Shown: positions 41,840 through 54,192, counted from the stretch's first letter. The stretch is 64,000 nucleotides of DNA from Brugia malayi (GCF_000002995.4 NW_025062476.1:7872501-7936500), one strand, 5' to 3'. Notes: generated from the sequence alone by a model not told the origin. Made by a program: numbers and translations.

Positions 41840-42336
41840 TGATGAAAGTAAACTTTTACATACGATTAACTAACGTGAATTATGCGATTTGTGTCGAGAA
41901 ATTAATCAATTCATATTTGATGAATAATTTTAAGATCATCTATACCAACTTCTGGGATTGTGCCATTCTATGTACTTATTTATTATTAAAAGAATTCCTA
42001 ATTCAAAATTTATTTGAATTCTTTTAAATTATTGTTAAAAGCAATATCTAAGATTATAAAGTAATGAACTTGATATTTCAAGTCAAAAATTTCAATACTT
42101 CGAATAAATTACAGAACATTGTATATTTCAGGATATACTCATTATCAGTGACTTGACGAAATCCTTTGTATGTCATGTCAAAATGGTCAAAGGTTTTGTT
42201 GCTAAAATAAAGTAAACACAAACATAAAAGAGAAGGAAACCTTTCAATCTTACTTTTGATTGCTCCATGAATCAGTAAATGAAAGTAAACTACCTACAAC
42301 TAACTAACACGAACTATGCAATCTGAGATATCAGAA
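41840..42336. repeat. Diverged short direct repeat
   Basis: Two copies of about 57 bp (41840-41899 and 42280-42336), same orientation. They share TGAAAGTAAACT, TAACTAAC and GAA(C/T)TATGC in order. There is no coding potential in either. Confidence 0.6.
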
Positions 42337-43909
42337 GGTAAGAGTCGGAAAAACTTGCTTCTCACTCGTTTTAGTGTTGACTTTTACATGTTACTTAAGT
42401 GATATTATCCCATTGTACAGAATTTTATGTCATAACCACTGCAATCCAGAGAAAAACAACTGATAAAACCAGATAATAGCCTTTTCTGAGAAATTTTAAA
42501 AACATGCCAGCACTTAATTGAAATGAAGTAGTAACTTCATCATCACAATTTTTAATCGAATTTTCAATAAGTCACAATGCAGAACTCTTGGACCCACTAA
42601 TTAATAATGCTATTATATTTCCATAGGTTTGTGATATTTCTTGTCAAGTTTTTAAAGTTCCTATTCGTTTAAGATTGACAAGATAGCTCTGATTTGGTAA
42701 TACATTTAACTTTTCCGCAATGTTTATGTAATCACTAGAAAGGTACTGAAAAAACTCTTAGATCTTGTCGTAAAAACATTTAAATTACATTCAAATCCTA
42801 ATATGTTTTGCCAGATGCGTGATGAGTCAATCACCAAATATTTTTGCATTTGTAATTAATCTGTGCCATTATGCTAAATTATGCTAATTACTTTCTCTTT
42901 TCTCACAACAAAAAAAACTAATCTTGTTACCTTGTTACCAATCCTGTTTTACATCCATGGCAATGATTCCCATCGAATTTCCGGTTGTCAGTTTAGTTCT
43001 GTATATAAACCAACTAACCTTCCCACTAACCGTTATTTCATTCTATGTTTTTGGGTGATTTGGGTATTTTGATAATATTTTAGTGTTTTACAATTATATT
43101 ACATCTATTCGTTGAGCGTTGTTATAATATTGATTATGCGTTAGTTTTTAGTGTTGATTTGTTAGTTTAATATTAATTAAAAATCATTCTCATGAATGAA
43201 AGCCATAAAAACATAAGGGGAAAATGAAACAGCATTACTAGTGTGTATTGCGTGTAACGAAATTAAAATACCGAATAATATTTAGGAAGAATCTTGTTCA
43301 GAACGAATTAACAAAATGATAAGCAAGTATCACCCTTTTGTTTATGAAACATGAAAGAAAAGACTTTCCCTGATTAAAATAAAGGCCTAACAGCAATTTA
43401 TCTCGGGAACTAATTCAAAAACCTGAACTGAATTAGTTTCTTTTTTATATAATAAAAATAGGGAATCATACGATTTAAAAAAAAAAAAAAACCAAATCGA
43501 TCATGGAGTATTTCTTTACTTCGAAAAATCTTTAGTGTTTAAAGATGAATACAAGCAAGAGGTACAAGAGGTACATACAAGCTATTACATATGAAAGCAT
43601 AGAAATAGAAAAGATTATACTTTAACATGAGCTAGGAAGAATTACAATAATGAAACAGTAACTCATATCAAGTACTGATAAAAAAGTAATGTGAAACTAT
43701 ATTTATAGGATACGAATGCATTCTGATATGTAAAGACAACAACATTCAAAGTAATTGGTAAGCTTCATATATCATTATACATTTCATATATAATGATATG
43801 CAGGTTTTGTCCTTTAACGACATTTTCAAATATCACAAAAAATTAGCGAAGATATCTAAAAGAAATTTTCTCTGGATCAGTGAAGAAACAAAAAACCATA
43901 GAAAAGAGT

Positions 43910-44203
43910 TTAACAAAAATGAAAGAAAGCATCGATTATAAAAACATAACATTTGTAGAAATCAGCTGTAATGGTTACATAATCAATTCCCATACACAAT
44001 ATTAATGAATCGAAATTACAACCAACAAATATTTGTAATTCGAAAATTGAACCTATATTTGACAATACCAGCAAATCTACTAGATTAACTGTAGCATATA
44101 GTAGAGGGAAGTTCATTCTTATTACGCTGTACACAATAATTTCCGACAAAGACTTTTTGGATAACATACTAATCTGTAATTGATGAGAAAAAATTAATGT
44201 CAA
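43910..44203 (-). CDS. Possible membrane-protein exon
   Basis: An open minus-strand segment with a good acceptor (TCAATTACAG at about 44180). It encodes NFPLLYATVNLVDLLVLSN, a likely membrane helix, and a possible GTTGGT donor follows near 44030. It lies just downstream of the LITAF-domain gene. It could be a stray exon of a receptor gene, a remnant, or chance. No partner exons were found. Confidence 0.2.
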   Translation of the reverse strand: MTLIFSHQLQISMLSKKSLSEIIVYSVIRMNFPLLYATVNLVDLLVLSNIGSIFELQIFVGCNFDSLILCMGIDYVTITADFYKCYVFIIDAFFHFC

Positions 44204-44357
44204 GGTTAAGGTTATATTCCGAACTTGTTATTTGAACTAGCTTTTGGGATAATGAACTAAAATTTTGATTTACATGCATAAGTGAATTTGATCAGTTATA
44301 TGACTTCAGAAATCCATAAAAATTGTGCACGTTCAGTTGTCAGCGTTATTTATACGA

Positions 44358-46052
44358 CTATCCAATCCTACGGCAGTGACTGCATCGTTTGTGAATTGTA
44401 CATGGGATGAAACACAGAAAAAGTAAACCAACAGGAAAGGTACATACTGCTAACAGTACCAGACAGATTAAACAAAACAAATCTGTCTGACTAGAGACAA
44501 CTCCAACCTGAAAAATAACAGTCAAAAGTATGAAGTATATTTTTAGAGAATCAAATTAATCAATCAATAGCAATGAAAATGAAGTTTCGAAAAGCAATGC
44601 AAAACCTAAACAACAAAGTATGTTTAAAAAAGAAAGGAAAAATGCAAAGCAAACTCATATTGAATATTAAATAGAAAAAGATCAGTATTAAATAAGGGCA
44701 TTTTTATGCTCAGTAAACTGCGATATGCTAAGCAGAGGTGTCCCAATGAATAAATGGCAGGTAAAGTCAGATAATGATAACTATGATGGAAGAACGAAAT
44801 TTAAGAGGAAAAAACTGAACTCACTCTACAGTACGCGCAATGTCCTGCACGTGGTAATGCTACTGGAGAAGGTTGTGTTGACACAGAAGCTGAAAGACTG
44901 ATTAATAAATGTAAGATTAAGTGAAGATGAAAATGCTTCATGTAAATGCTTCATGTCCTCCTGCCTGACATAGGAAACTGAGACCTATTTGTTTACCTGT
45001 TTTATACATATAAAATGTCCATCGAACATATATAATGCTCAATAAATCGGGAACATTTAGTACCCCACCCTGTATAAGTCTTCCAAATTGTCGAAATGTG
45101 ATTTTTATTTCCTAATCTGTGATATCAGTTTGACTTCAACTCACTTTATTCAATGTAACTTCCCCTTTACATATTTTAAATTATGCGAAATAAAAGAGCT
45201 TTAGAAATATAATTTTCTTAGAAATGAAACTGAGCAAAACCAGTATAAAAAGAATTTTGTCTTTATTTCGTTCAAATGTGCTTATCTGAGAGATACGTAA
45301 AAAATTAAACATAATTTTAAATTAAAACAAACGTAGTGGAGGAGGTGATGCCGGTGGAAAAATCTGATTTGGAACCGACAGCAAATGATATGAAGGAACA
45401 GCACTGTAAGGTTTCGGAAATGTCGTGTCATCTGTATTAGTCGAATATGGTCCTGAAGGAACTGGATACGCCATAGCTGCTTGATATGAAGGAGGAGGCT
45501 CGCTGCAAAATACGTTTTTCTCTAATTGATTCTTTCATTATTTTATAGATAATCTATACTAATTGTCTTAATCATTTAGGTAGAAACATAAGGTGATGAA
45601 AAGGCGACTGCGATTGCAGGACTAATAACTCCATCGCAAAAACATTCATCGCCTACAGTAATTTTGATTGAGTTACTCTATACGTTAATATCAGGGTATT
45701 TTTACTCATATGAACAAAACGAACAAAATTTAACAAACTAACAATTTGGGATAAGAAATGGTAATAATAACTCATTTCGTTAAAGCGATTCGAATTATTT
45801 CTTCTAATGAAAAAAGAAACTTCTAGTAATCAATTTATTGAGTATAAAACGCTCATAAAAGGAAGTAAACCTGTATGGTGGTAATTCCATACAGCAGCTA
45901 ACCGGAGGCTCTGGACCAAGAAGAAGAGGTTGCACTGATGGCTGCTGATATAGTACTGGAGAAGTGCTTTGACCAACTATGTTTGATGAGAAAGAATTGC
46001 CTTCTGGTGGCGCTGATGGCGTGCAGTTATCCGACTTTTCTTTCCCCGACAT
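44358..46052 (-). CDS. LITAF-domain protein
   Basis: A member of the LITAF/SIMPLE family: monotopic zinc-ribbon proteins on the cytosolic face of late endosomes and lysosomes that recruit trafficking and ubiquitin machinery. Four exons are read: 45871-46052, 45333-45502, 44825-44889 and 44358-44507, giving 188 residues with all phases matching. The N-terminus has a PSAP late-domain-like motif (TPSAPPEG) and two PPxY-type motifs (LPPYSEPPPSY), as in human LITAF, predicting TSG101- and NEDD4-type partners. The LITAF domain begins with the CxxC half-site HCAYCR, has a hydrophobic insertion (CLICLVLLAVCTFPVGLLFL), and ends with the second half-site HKRCSHCRRIG. Exon 2 ends at a GTTTGT donor a few bases before an in-frame TAA, so intron retention would give a protein without the domain. 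The start ATG is at 46050-46052. Confidence 0.9.
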
Positions 46053-48549
46053 ATTAAGAATTTTTTAGTAATACAATAACAAATGAAAATAGTATACGAT
46101 GCTACGGGTCGAGCTATCTATAAAAACATTTTAAGGAAAATGGAATTAAAACTGTTTAGTAATAATCACTGCGAAATTTAATTACTCTTCTTAACACCAC
46201 ACTATATATTGAAATATCTACTTACTCGTTAATTACGCTCTTCGAAATAAAACTGTAGTATATCAACCTGAGAAACGCCATAACATCTAAGCTATAATTA
46301 CTCAAAATTCGAAACATTGGTCGCATTAGAACTTGTTTATTACAACACTTCGAATCTCAACTGGTGACAATTTGACCATTGAGATCAATATATAGTCTGT
46401 GTGACAGCTGTCTGATGCGCAACAATATCTGACATTTGCGATAAATACTTCTGTTATGTCAGCAACATAAAAAATAATGGTTGAAAACTTAATTGTAAAC
46501 AAAAAACAAGAGTTCCTAAGCTATTATTTACTTTCCAGTAAACACGGAAATGCTGGACTCGAACTTTATTGGAGAGAAATCGAGATGCCATCCCACCACG
46601 AACACCAATTTATCAAGTTTCTGTAAGGAAACAATCCCGTTTTCGATTTATCATGTAAATAGTGGCTTTTTCGACTGAAACATGAGATGAGAGTATGAAT
46701 TACAGACAGGGACATTAATTTTTCTTAATTCCTAGCTAAAACATCAAGGACTAGATCCGCTGCAAGCTTAACTAAAGCTAGAAAATTATAAAGCTAAAAG
46801 ATAATTAAAACTAAAAATTGCACTTAAATAACCAATTAAACTATAAATATCCAGTGATTAAAACAAGAACTTTTTCATTCACAAAATCTTCATTCACAAC
46901 AAAATTTAAGTTTTGGAGAACAACCTAAGGTCAGCAAATGTAAAAGTGTGAAAGGAACATCCAAAAAATGACATAAAACAAATTCATTCTAAGACACTTT
47001 TTCGCCACACTTAATAAGGAGAAAGTCCTTAAGTCCTTCAAGACAGTGTTTCGTTTAGCAAATACGCTTAATTACTAATCTGTCAACATGGCGACCATTA
47101 GCTTCCTGATGTTCCAGAGGTACAAAAGCACTATATTCATTTCCAGATACTAGTTTGAATTACAAAACAAATTTGCTTACAAAAGCGATCAATAAAAAAA
47201 GTGCTATTACACTTTTGAAATGTACCTAGAGGTAGACATTTTCTACGATTGATGGAAAGCGAACATAAAGAGCACATAACATAACAAAATTTTCATTTTT
47301 TTTAAATAGATCGCTGTGTTCTCATTCCCTTATGGAGAACTGTCTGTGAATTTTAAAAGTACTATTCTGAAAACAAAAACGAAACAAGCAAAAACAACCA
47401 GGAAGCGTAACTCCCTATCAAAATCAACCAAAAAAAATATGTGTTCACAATCAATCATTCCTAGTCAAACGATTAAATTTATATCATAGATAATAATGAG
47501 AAACAAGCACTTCATTACAAAAGAACCGCAACTCTTTTTGCAATAAACCTTCAAGAATTGCATGCAATGTGAAATGTGCAGAAAGATAGCACAACTTGCT
47601 TTCGAATAAACTCTGTGACCACCTCTTCAGACTGCTAAGAATATTAATCAAACATGAATGCCATGAAACATTACTGTTATCCAGTTTAAAGTAGAAAAAC
47701 GCGAAATAAACGGTAAAATTTTCTGGACAGTGAATGAAAAACATTATTTCGTTAACTTAAAAGTTGGTTTTCGATTCGAAGGGAAGGTTAAAAATTCGTT
47801 TTAGAAAGTGTATCAGATTTACAGAAATGATGTATTGCATTGTTAATGATAATAATTATTATAATAACTATAACGACACTATAGCATTAATAGTAATAAT
47901 AATTATACTGATAATCCTCATCGCCCTTTTTCCACTGTCTCATCTTTTATTACCTAGCTGTTTCTCAATTTCAATGATTTGAAAAACACCGAGCTGTTTT
48001 CTAAGTCCTATGTCAAGGATTGAGCCAAAGCCCTCAATCACAATATTAAACAAATTATATATACAATGACTCCCGTCTCAATAATAATGATTAAATTATT
48101 CACTTTTACAAGAAATTGTGAAAAGAAACAAAGGCAAAAAAAGTATAGAAAAAAGAGGTGATAATGATGCAAAAAAAAAAAAAAAAAACGGATCATCGAC
48201 CACTTCAGCACGACACCACGCCCAATATGCCCAAATCGTGCTAATTACAAAGACAGACGGTGAGCTGTAATGGAAAAATCTCAGAAAAAATATTCGGTCT
48301 CACCACATCAAAATAAGTTCGCTTCTTAATTTTTGAAGTGGTATTCTTCTTCTGTCAAATTAAATACATTGCTATATAACTAACCAAATGAAATTCAAAA
48401 GATTCTAGAAAAAAGTAACTTGAAGTATATGCTATTTGCTCAAAAAGTAGAAATTTTAAAATATTTCACGAATAAAAAAATTAACTATATTTATGTAAAC
48501 AAAATACAGAACTAAACAATGTTTCGTGGAAAATTTGCCTCTCCAAAAA
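46053..48549. other. Intergenic region
   Basis: No gene is seen. It contains a tRNA-like A/B-box remnant (46555-46598), an AAT-type tract near 47845-47910 and a long A run at about 48171-48188. Confidence 0.55.
46555..46598 (-). repeat. tRNA-derived remnant with B box
   Basis: On the minus strand AGTTCGAGTCC (46555-46565) matches the B-box consensus GGTTCGANTCC in 10 of 11 positions. TGGTGGGATGG (46588-46598) resembles an A box. The spacing is short (about 22 bp), and the flanks do not fold into an acceptor stem by eye, so this is more likely a SINE or tRNA pseudogene than a working tRNA. Confidence 0.4.
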
Positions 48550-51500
48550 CTAACACGTCATTGGTATGTGCAAAGCAACTTCATCCGGCACTGATACGGA
48601 ATGAATTCGATCCCTATACTTGTAAATAACTCGTAGCATTTTCGACTCTGTTGGACAAGGATCGTAAAATCCTGGTAAATGACTCTGCAAATACATACAA
48701 CATTCACAAAAATATAAACAATGGAAGAAGACAAAGCATAATGCTAAAAGCATCACGCTTGCAGTCACTAGTTAGCCAATACCGACATTATTTGCAACCA
48801 TTATGATCGCATAATAGTAAGGTTTCCTAAGTTTATCCATTTAAAAATTATGTGGCTGAAAATCAAACTGTTCATAGCAGGCTTGACACTCGACTTAGTT
48901 TTGTTTTGGTTTTTACCACCAAGCATTGCCACATCAGTTGGAAGCATTTTTTAAAACACTTTTTATGTATCTTATAGTGCACGTGATTGTGAAATAGCTT
49001 TTAGCTTTCAAAACTTGTTAATAGAACTGTTACTGTTGAACTTTTAAAGTTATACATCAGATTATTCTATGTCATCAAAGTCATCAAACTTCTAAAGATT
49101 TATAGACCAGAAACCACTGATAGTGAGTGTTATGAAAACAATGGGAAAGCTCACTTTTCCAGAGTATATTCTCAATTGTGAATCATTAACCATAGCTTGT
49201 AATGGCACTGTGACATCAACAATACGATCTCCTAACAATGGATACGACAATGCATTGTGGCCTTCTCCAATCATTTGACCATATTTCGCTTCAACAATGA
49301 CTAAACCATGCTTTTGTTCTTCCTCTTTCGTTATCCGTTCCGCCGTACGTCTCATCAGATCTATGACACTGCTTGCTTCTTCACGTTTAACAGCATCTAC
49401 CTAAACGCAGAATTTTCGAAGGCTTCGATAAACAAATGACTACGTATGAGTATATTTTACGTAAGCGATGTAACGTAAGCAAATATCTCATTAAATAGTT
49501 CCATAACTATAATTCGTCTTTAATAATTTTTATCTCCTATTAATTAATGCTTGAATACCTGCCGCTCTTCGGAGTGATCTTCAAACAATGACATGAAACG
49601 TTCGTATACATGTCCAAAAATTCCTTTCAATAAGTAAAAAGTTGTAATCGGCATAATAACGCCATATAAAGTTGAACGTACTAAATCTTCCTCGCTATCA
49701 CATAAGAGAAATTGATAATCGTAAACTGAGGCACCCGTCTTCAATCTTAAATGGAATTCGTAAATAAAAAATAAAACAGCATTTAAAAATGATATTCTAA
49801 AATAATGGACATATTTAAATCTAATGAAGCTAAAAAATCCAAACAAAGCTCACCTAAATTTAGCTTGTAAAAGACAAGAAGGGAAAGCAAATGACAGATT
49901 ACATCCTATTCGAGAATATCTTGATAAACGTTTTTCAAATGCAACTGCTGGCATAATACCCATTAATGAAAATATACACGAAGTTTCGGTAAACGAGTCC
50001 TGTTCTACACTCCGCTTCGTATAAACCATCCGAATGTTTGAATTCACTGGTGATATCTAAAAGCAGTTACAGTAATATAAGTAATATAATATAGATTCCT
50101 CAAAATTTTCACCATCACGATTTTTATTTCAAGAGTCTGATGCTCAGAAAGCCAAAACCAACCGTCAAATTAATAAGGAACTTTGGCATATTGAATTCGG
50201 TATGAACCAAAGATGTTGTCAATGATGGCTGCAATCCGCAGTGATATATTACAGATCCTTGCCAACATGGATGAAGATTCCTAGAGAGGACTGAAAAATA
50301 CGTTTTATTATCTGCTTACATACATTACCCTAAATTAATTTCCCTCAAAAATGTGCTTTTAATGCAGTTCTAAGATGAAATGTAGGGTGAACTTACTAAA
50401 AGTGCAGACCGGACTAACAGCTGAATATAGTGGAAAATATTGCACTGAGGGCTGTATCACAATTGCATTTTTTAAATATATACTTTTAGCGTACTTGAAT
50501 CCTAGCAATATCGAATCTGGTGTAAAAGTTGTATTGAACTGAAAATAGTTTCTATTTCAAATATTTATTTGTCTTTGCATAATCCTCATATTCATACTCT
50601 AAAGACTAAGTCACATAAATAATACCTCAACTAAACATGATGATGAGATCATTCTTTTCCAATGCAACATAAATGATCCATCACCTTTACCATTATTCAT
50701 TTTTACACGACCACTTAAGCCCACTTTGTCTTTGGCTGTCATAGGACATTCGATATTCTGGGATAGAGATAAACCAGTTACTTGTGGAGGAGATCTAAAA
50801 TAACATTTTTTGATTTATTTTCCATAAGTTTTATTTCTACAGCACTTCTGCTCTTTTTAGTACTAATTAGAACTGTATTTATAAGCAATAAGAACAAGAC
50901 AATACTTGATTTCCCTTCAAATTCTTTCGAAAACAAAAGAGATCGAATTTATTTAACCGCAAAGAAAAATTAGGTTGAGGGAACTGATATAAAGAACAAC
51001 CTCAGCTCAGGATTCGCAGCAAAAACTCCCGTTAAAGATGTTTTGCAGACAAACAAACCCTGAAAAAAAAAATGAATTAAGAGCCAAACTATATGGAATG
51101 CAACAGAATTATAAAGAAAAAACAGTATCTCATTAACAATTAATTTGGAATAAATACACTTACGGAAGGATGAACCCGTTGCAGCATGATTTCTGTTTCT
51201 CGTAAACGTTTAAGAAACTCATATTCTCGTCTAATATTCTCGGCATTATCCGACTTAGAAATGAGTTCCCAGCCATGCAATTCAAGGCCTTGCAGTCCAA
51301 CCGTATCATAAATCGCTCGAAGTTTGGGATCGGAAAGTGCTATAAAAATAGAGTAATTAAATTGATCGTTACTTGCATTACTTTGGTGTTATTAAATAAT
51401 TATTAATTTCAGCAAAACTATTTGAAGATGGCAACATAAATTTACATGAAAAAAGAACTTGCTTTCGTGTGCTTTGCGTAACTTAAAAAAAAAATTCTCT

Positions 51501-51921
51501 GCATCCTTTTTATGATCAGGATGAAGATGTCGATCTGGATGGAAAATCAAACACTTCTGCCGATACGATTTATTAATTTCATCCAATGTTGCCTACAATC
51601 CAATAACTTCTGTTAATGTCTAAATTAAACTGAACATGTTATTAAAACTTTATTCAAATTGGATACAAATAGTCCATTCAAAGACACGTATCTGAACGTA
51701 TTATGTCGTCCACCAAAACCAACTCACCATGATCTGTGTAAAAATGCTCCATTTAAGATTAAGGTAAACTAGAATTATGGTTTTTAAACTATAAATGAAC
51801 GGAGAAAACTCACATCCCTTGGAACGTTTAAGATCGCATAAAAATCGAGATCTTCATCATCCTGATTGTTTGCTTCTTCCTCATCACCATAAACAGAATT
51901 CAGAGAAGAAGCATCAGACAT
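48550..51921 (-). CDS. DNAJC11: DNAJC11 homolog (mitochondrial J-domain protein)
   Basis: Homolog of DNAJC11, a J-domain protein that associates with the MICOS/SAM complexes and supports mitochondrial cristae. About eleven exons run on the minus strand. Exon 1 (51814-51921) starts [16 protein letters not shown] and ends [11 protein letters not shown]. Exon 2 (51463-51592) has the J-domain with its HPD motif ([12 protein letters not shown]). Exon 3 gives [19 protein letters not shown]. The central beta-rich DUF3395-type region follows ([40 protein letters not shown]). The C-terminus has a membrane-like segment ([18 protein letters not shown]), [17 protein letters not shown] and [10 protein letters not shown]. 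It ends [20 protein letters not shown] and stop at 48550-48552, all in human DNAJC11 order. Exons 2 and 3 join in frame only with a GC donor (AAA|GCAAGT at 51461-51462). Confidence 0.95.
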
Positions 51922-52220
51922 AGCTACTTGTATTTTTTCAATTTATGTTTGTATCCAATTTAACCTGCAATATATTACTCTTCTATTTTACATAGTTCAT
52001 AATTCATACTGCTTAGTTCAATTTTTTATAGAATAAAGATATAATTAAAGAAATGACTTGATAAAATAGTTAAATATCCCAATAAGACGCCCTCTCGCCT
52101 TAAATGCCCAATATCAAAAAATTAAAGGTGGGAATATTTTAATCAAGATAAGCTAACTTGAGAAACGTCTCGTCACATCCTCTTTAAAAGCAATTTCTTT
52201 ACAGATTCTTCTCTAAGAAA
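51922..52220. promoter_or_regulatory. Upstream region of the DNAJC11 homolog
   Basis: AT-rich DNA directly upstream of the DNAJC11 start codon on the minus strand, ending at a perfect 31-bp palindrome. No TATA or other core motif is called. Confidence 0.3.
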
Positions 52221-52251
52221 GAGTGAGTCACTCGTGACGAGTGACTCACTC
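52221..52251. repeat. Perfect 31-bp palindrome with two AP-1-type sites
   Basis: The 15-base left arm (GAGTGAGTCACTCGT), one central base and the 15-base right arm form a perfect inverted repeat. Each arm holds a TGA(G/C)TCA core (52224-52230 and 52242-52248). Read on the minus strand it directly follows the stop of the 52250-52480 frame and is followed by CTTTCTT, so it also resembles a bacterial intrinsic terminator. Confidence 0.95.
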
Positions 52252-52480
52252 ATCTATACAACCCATCAGATAATCTCAAACTAACCGAAGTCCTCAAACT
52301 CATCATTACTAACATTCCACGCCTTATTCCAAACATCGTCCATTCATGATTTACCGGGCGGGATGACGTGATGGTTTCGTTGTTCTGCAAACGTGCGTGT
52401 CTTTTGTGTAAGTCAGCGTTGTCTGGGTTTGCTGCCCTAAACACTTTTCGTAGTTGAATCATTTCTCGACTAAAGCACAT
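52250..52480 (-). other. Higher-GC ORF patch, possible bacterial insertion
   Basis: A 76-codon frame with ATG at 52478-52480 and TGA at 52250-52252. It encodes a basic, soluble peptide (IQLRKVFRAANPDNADLHK, then HARLQNNETITSSRP). Base composition is visibly richer in GC than the flanks, and there are no intron signals. The stop sits against the 31-bp palindrome at 52221-52251. It looks unlike the neighbouring nematode genes. It could be a lateral insertion from an endosymbiont such as Wolbachia, but origin is inference. I cannot name the protein. Confidence 0.4.
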
Positions 52481-54192
52481 TTACTTCCTACCAACTATGT
52501 AAAGATACATGCAACTCATTCAGTGCTGTAGTCTGAATAATTTGGATACAATCACCAGCTATTATATCTATTCTCGACAGTCAAGAAATCTCATAAGTTT
52601 TACTTCGGAATACTTTATACAGATATAGTTATTAACGATGGATTTTGTCTCTTGCAATACGGATGTTTCTTGCGTTCTTTCCATCAGTAGTTCCAGTGAA
52701 TGTTCTCCTGCGGGTGAACTTTACGACTATGCCGAAACCGAAACGAGTGTCTTAAAAGTACCTTAGAGTCGTTGTGTAAAAATTGCTACTTCCGTTGAAG
52801 AATACACGTTGTATTCGTATAGTTGTTGCACTGTCAACTTCATGAAGTTTAAAACGAATTTGTGATACGGAAAATTGCTCATTTTTTGTTCGGAACAAAT
52901 ACAAAAACAAACGCTACCATTTGGAATTAGATAATTTCACGTTAATTGCTTAGTATTATAATGTGACGAAAGATCGTAAATTGCTTAGTAGCACAATGTG
53001 ATGGAAGACCTGACATTTGAAATACCAGTTGGGAATTGTTATTCTTTTTTAGGGAATGTTGTTTTAACATGAGAAGCTATAAGACCAGTATCAATTAGAA
53101 TTATATGTGGAAAGAACTTCAAAGCAACTGCATTTGTTTAAAAATTACTGAAGAAAAGGATTTGATTAATTGTAATTGTTGGTTGATGTAAAGTAAGATT
53201 GTTCCGTTGTTATTCCAAATTTTCGATGGCTTAATTTTACGAGTTCTTAAAAAAAATTAGTTGCTGAAGAAATATTCACACACAATTGAAAATAACTGTT
53301 TCGCCAACATTTCCATTGTTTCGTTTCCCGCAAATTCCCTTCTCGTAAAGTAGTGTTCTATGCATTTTGACCAAATGAGCTCGAATTCCCAAAAAAACAT
53401 CTGTTTGAAACACCTTGATATGCAAATATGGATCAGTCCCCAGTAGCATATATCAGCTATATTCAAGTATTGGAAATTGTAGAAGTTCAAAACGATCATT
53501 TTGTTTTCAGATTTCGATTTCGAGTAAGAGTCATATTTTATAAGCAATAGCATTATTCGGTTCTGATCAAACGCCAACAATTATAGACAAACTCCCAAGG
53601 ATGCTATAAGATCCGTTCTTTCTGTAACAATGGCTTACCTTTCAGTCTACAAGTAGTTTTCGAGGATTTTATAAAGGATTTTTTCTAATTAATTTCAAAA
53701 AAAAAAAAAAAACTGTCGTAATAACCACTAAATTTTCTTATCAAATTCACTGCATATTTGTAAAAACATACCGCTCACTAGTAAATACAGTCATCATCAG
53801 TTCTCAGGAATAACATCTATTTGAACGTTATTAGCAAATTGATTTTTTTGCGAAAAAATCGAAAAAATAAAACACTGAAAACTGAGATTTTATATTCCTC
53901 TTGCTAAATGGTAGCGTATTATAACCATTGTAAGCAATATATTGCCATTCTGAAATCATTTATTCTAATGTACGATGTATTCCAGTAAATTAGTGCTTGA
54001 ATTAAGAAAATTCTAAATAACAGAAAACAAGCAATTCTAGAATGTTGAATTTGCATAACGATTAAGGAAAGCTTTAATGTGTGTAACTTTATGCATATGG
54101 AAAAATTTTCATGTCTCTTATTGCCAATTATTTTAGCTCTTTCTGAATTTATTCAAATCTGATTTCATCATCTGCTTTGAAAGTGTTGTCTA
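52481..54192. other. Intergenic region
   Basis: No firm gene. A plus-strand 42-codon ORF at 52638-52766 (MDFVSCNTDVSCVL start) is discussed as a possible small ORF or first exon. A 107-codon minus-strand frame at 53257-53580 starts with TTG and lacks support. Confidence 0.45.

Larger units (their letters stand above)
37121..44357. other. Gene desert of about 7 kb
   Basis: No gene can be supported. Open frames at 38011-38268, 40573-40797, 41233-41433 and 42881-43072 lack splice context and have AT-driven composition. The region holds long A/T runs, a diverged direct repeat (41840-41899 and 42280-42336) and one membrane-protein-like exon at 43910-44203, listed separately. Confidence 0.55.

Noticed and set aside
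53257..53580. 107-codon minus-strand frame
   Set aside because: It starts with TTG, has AT-driven composition (many Phe/Ile/Tyr), no splice context and no family.
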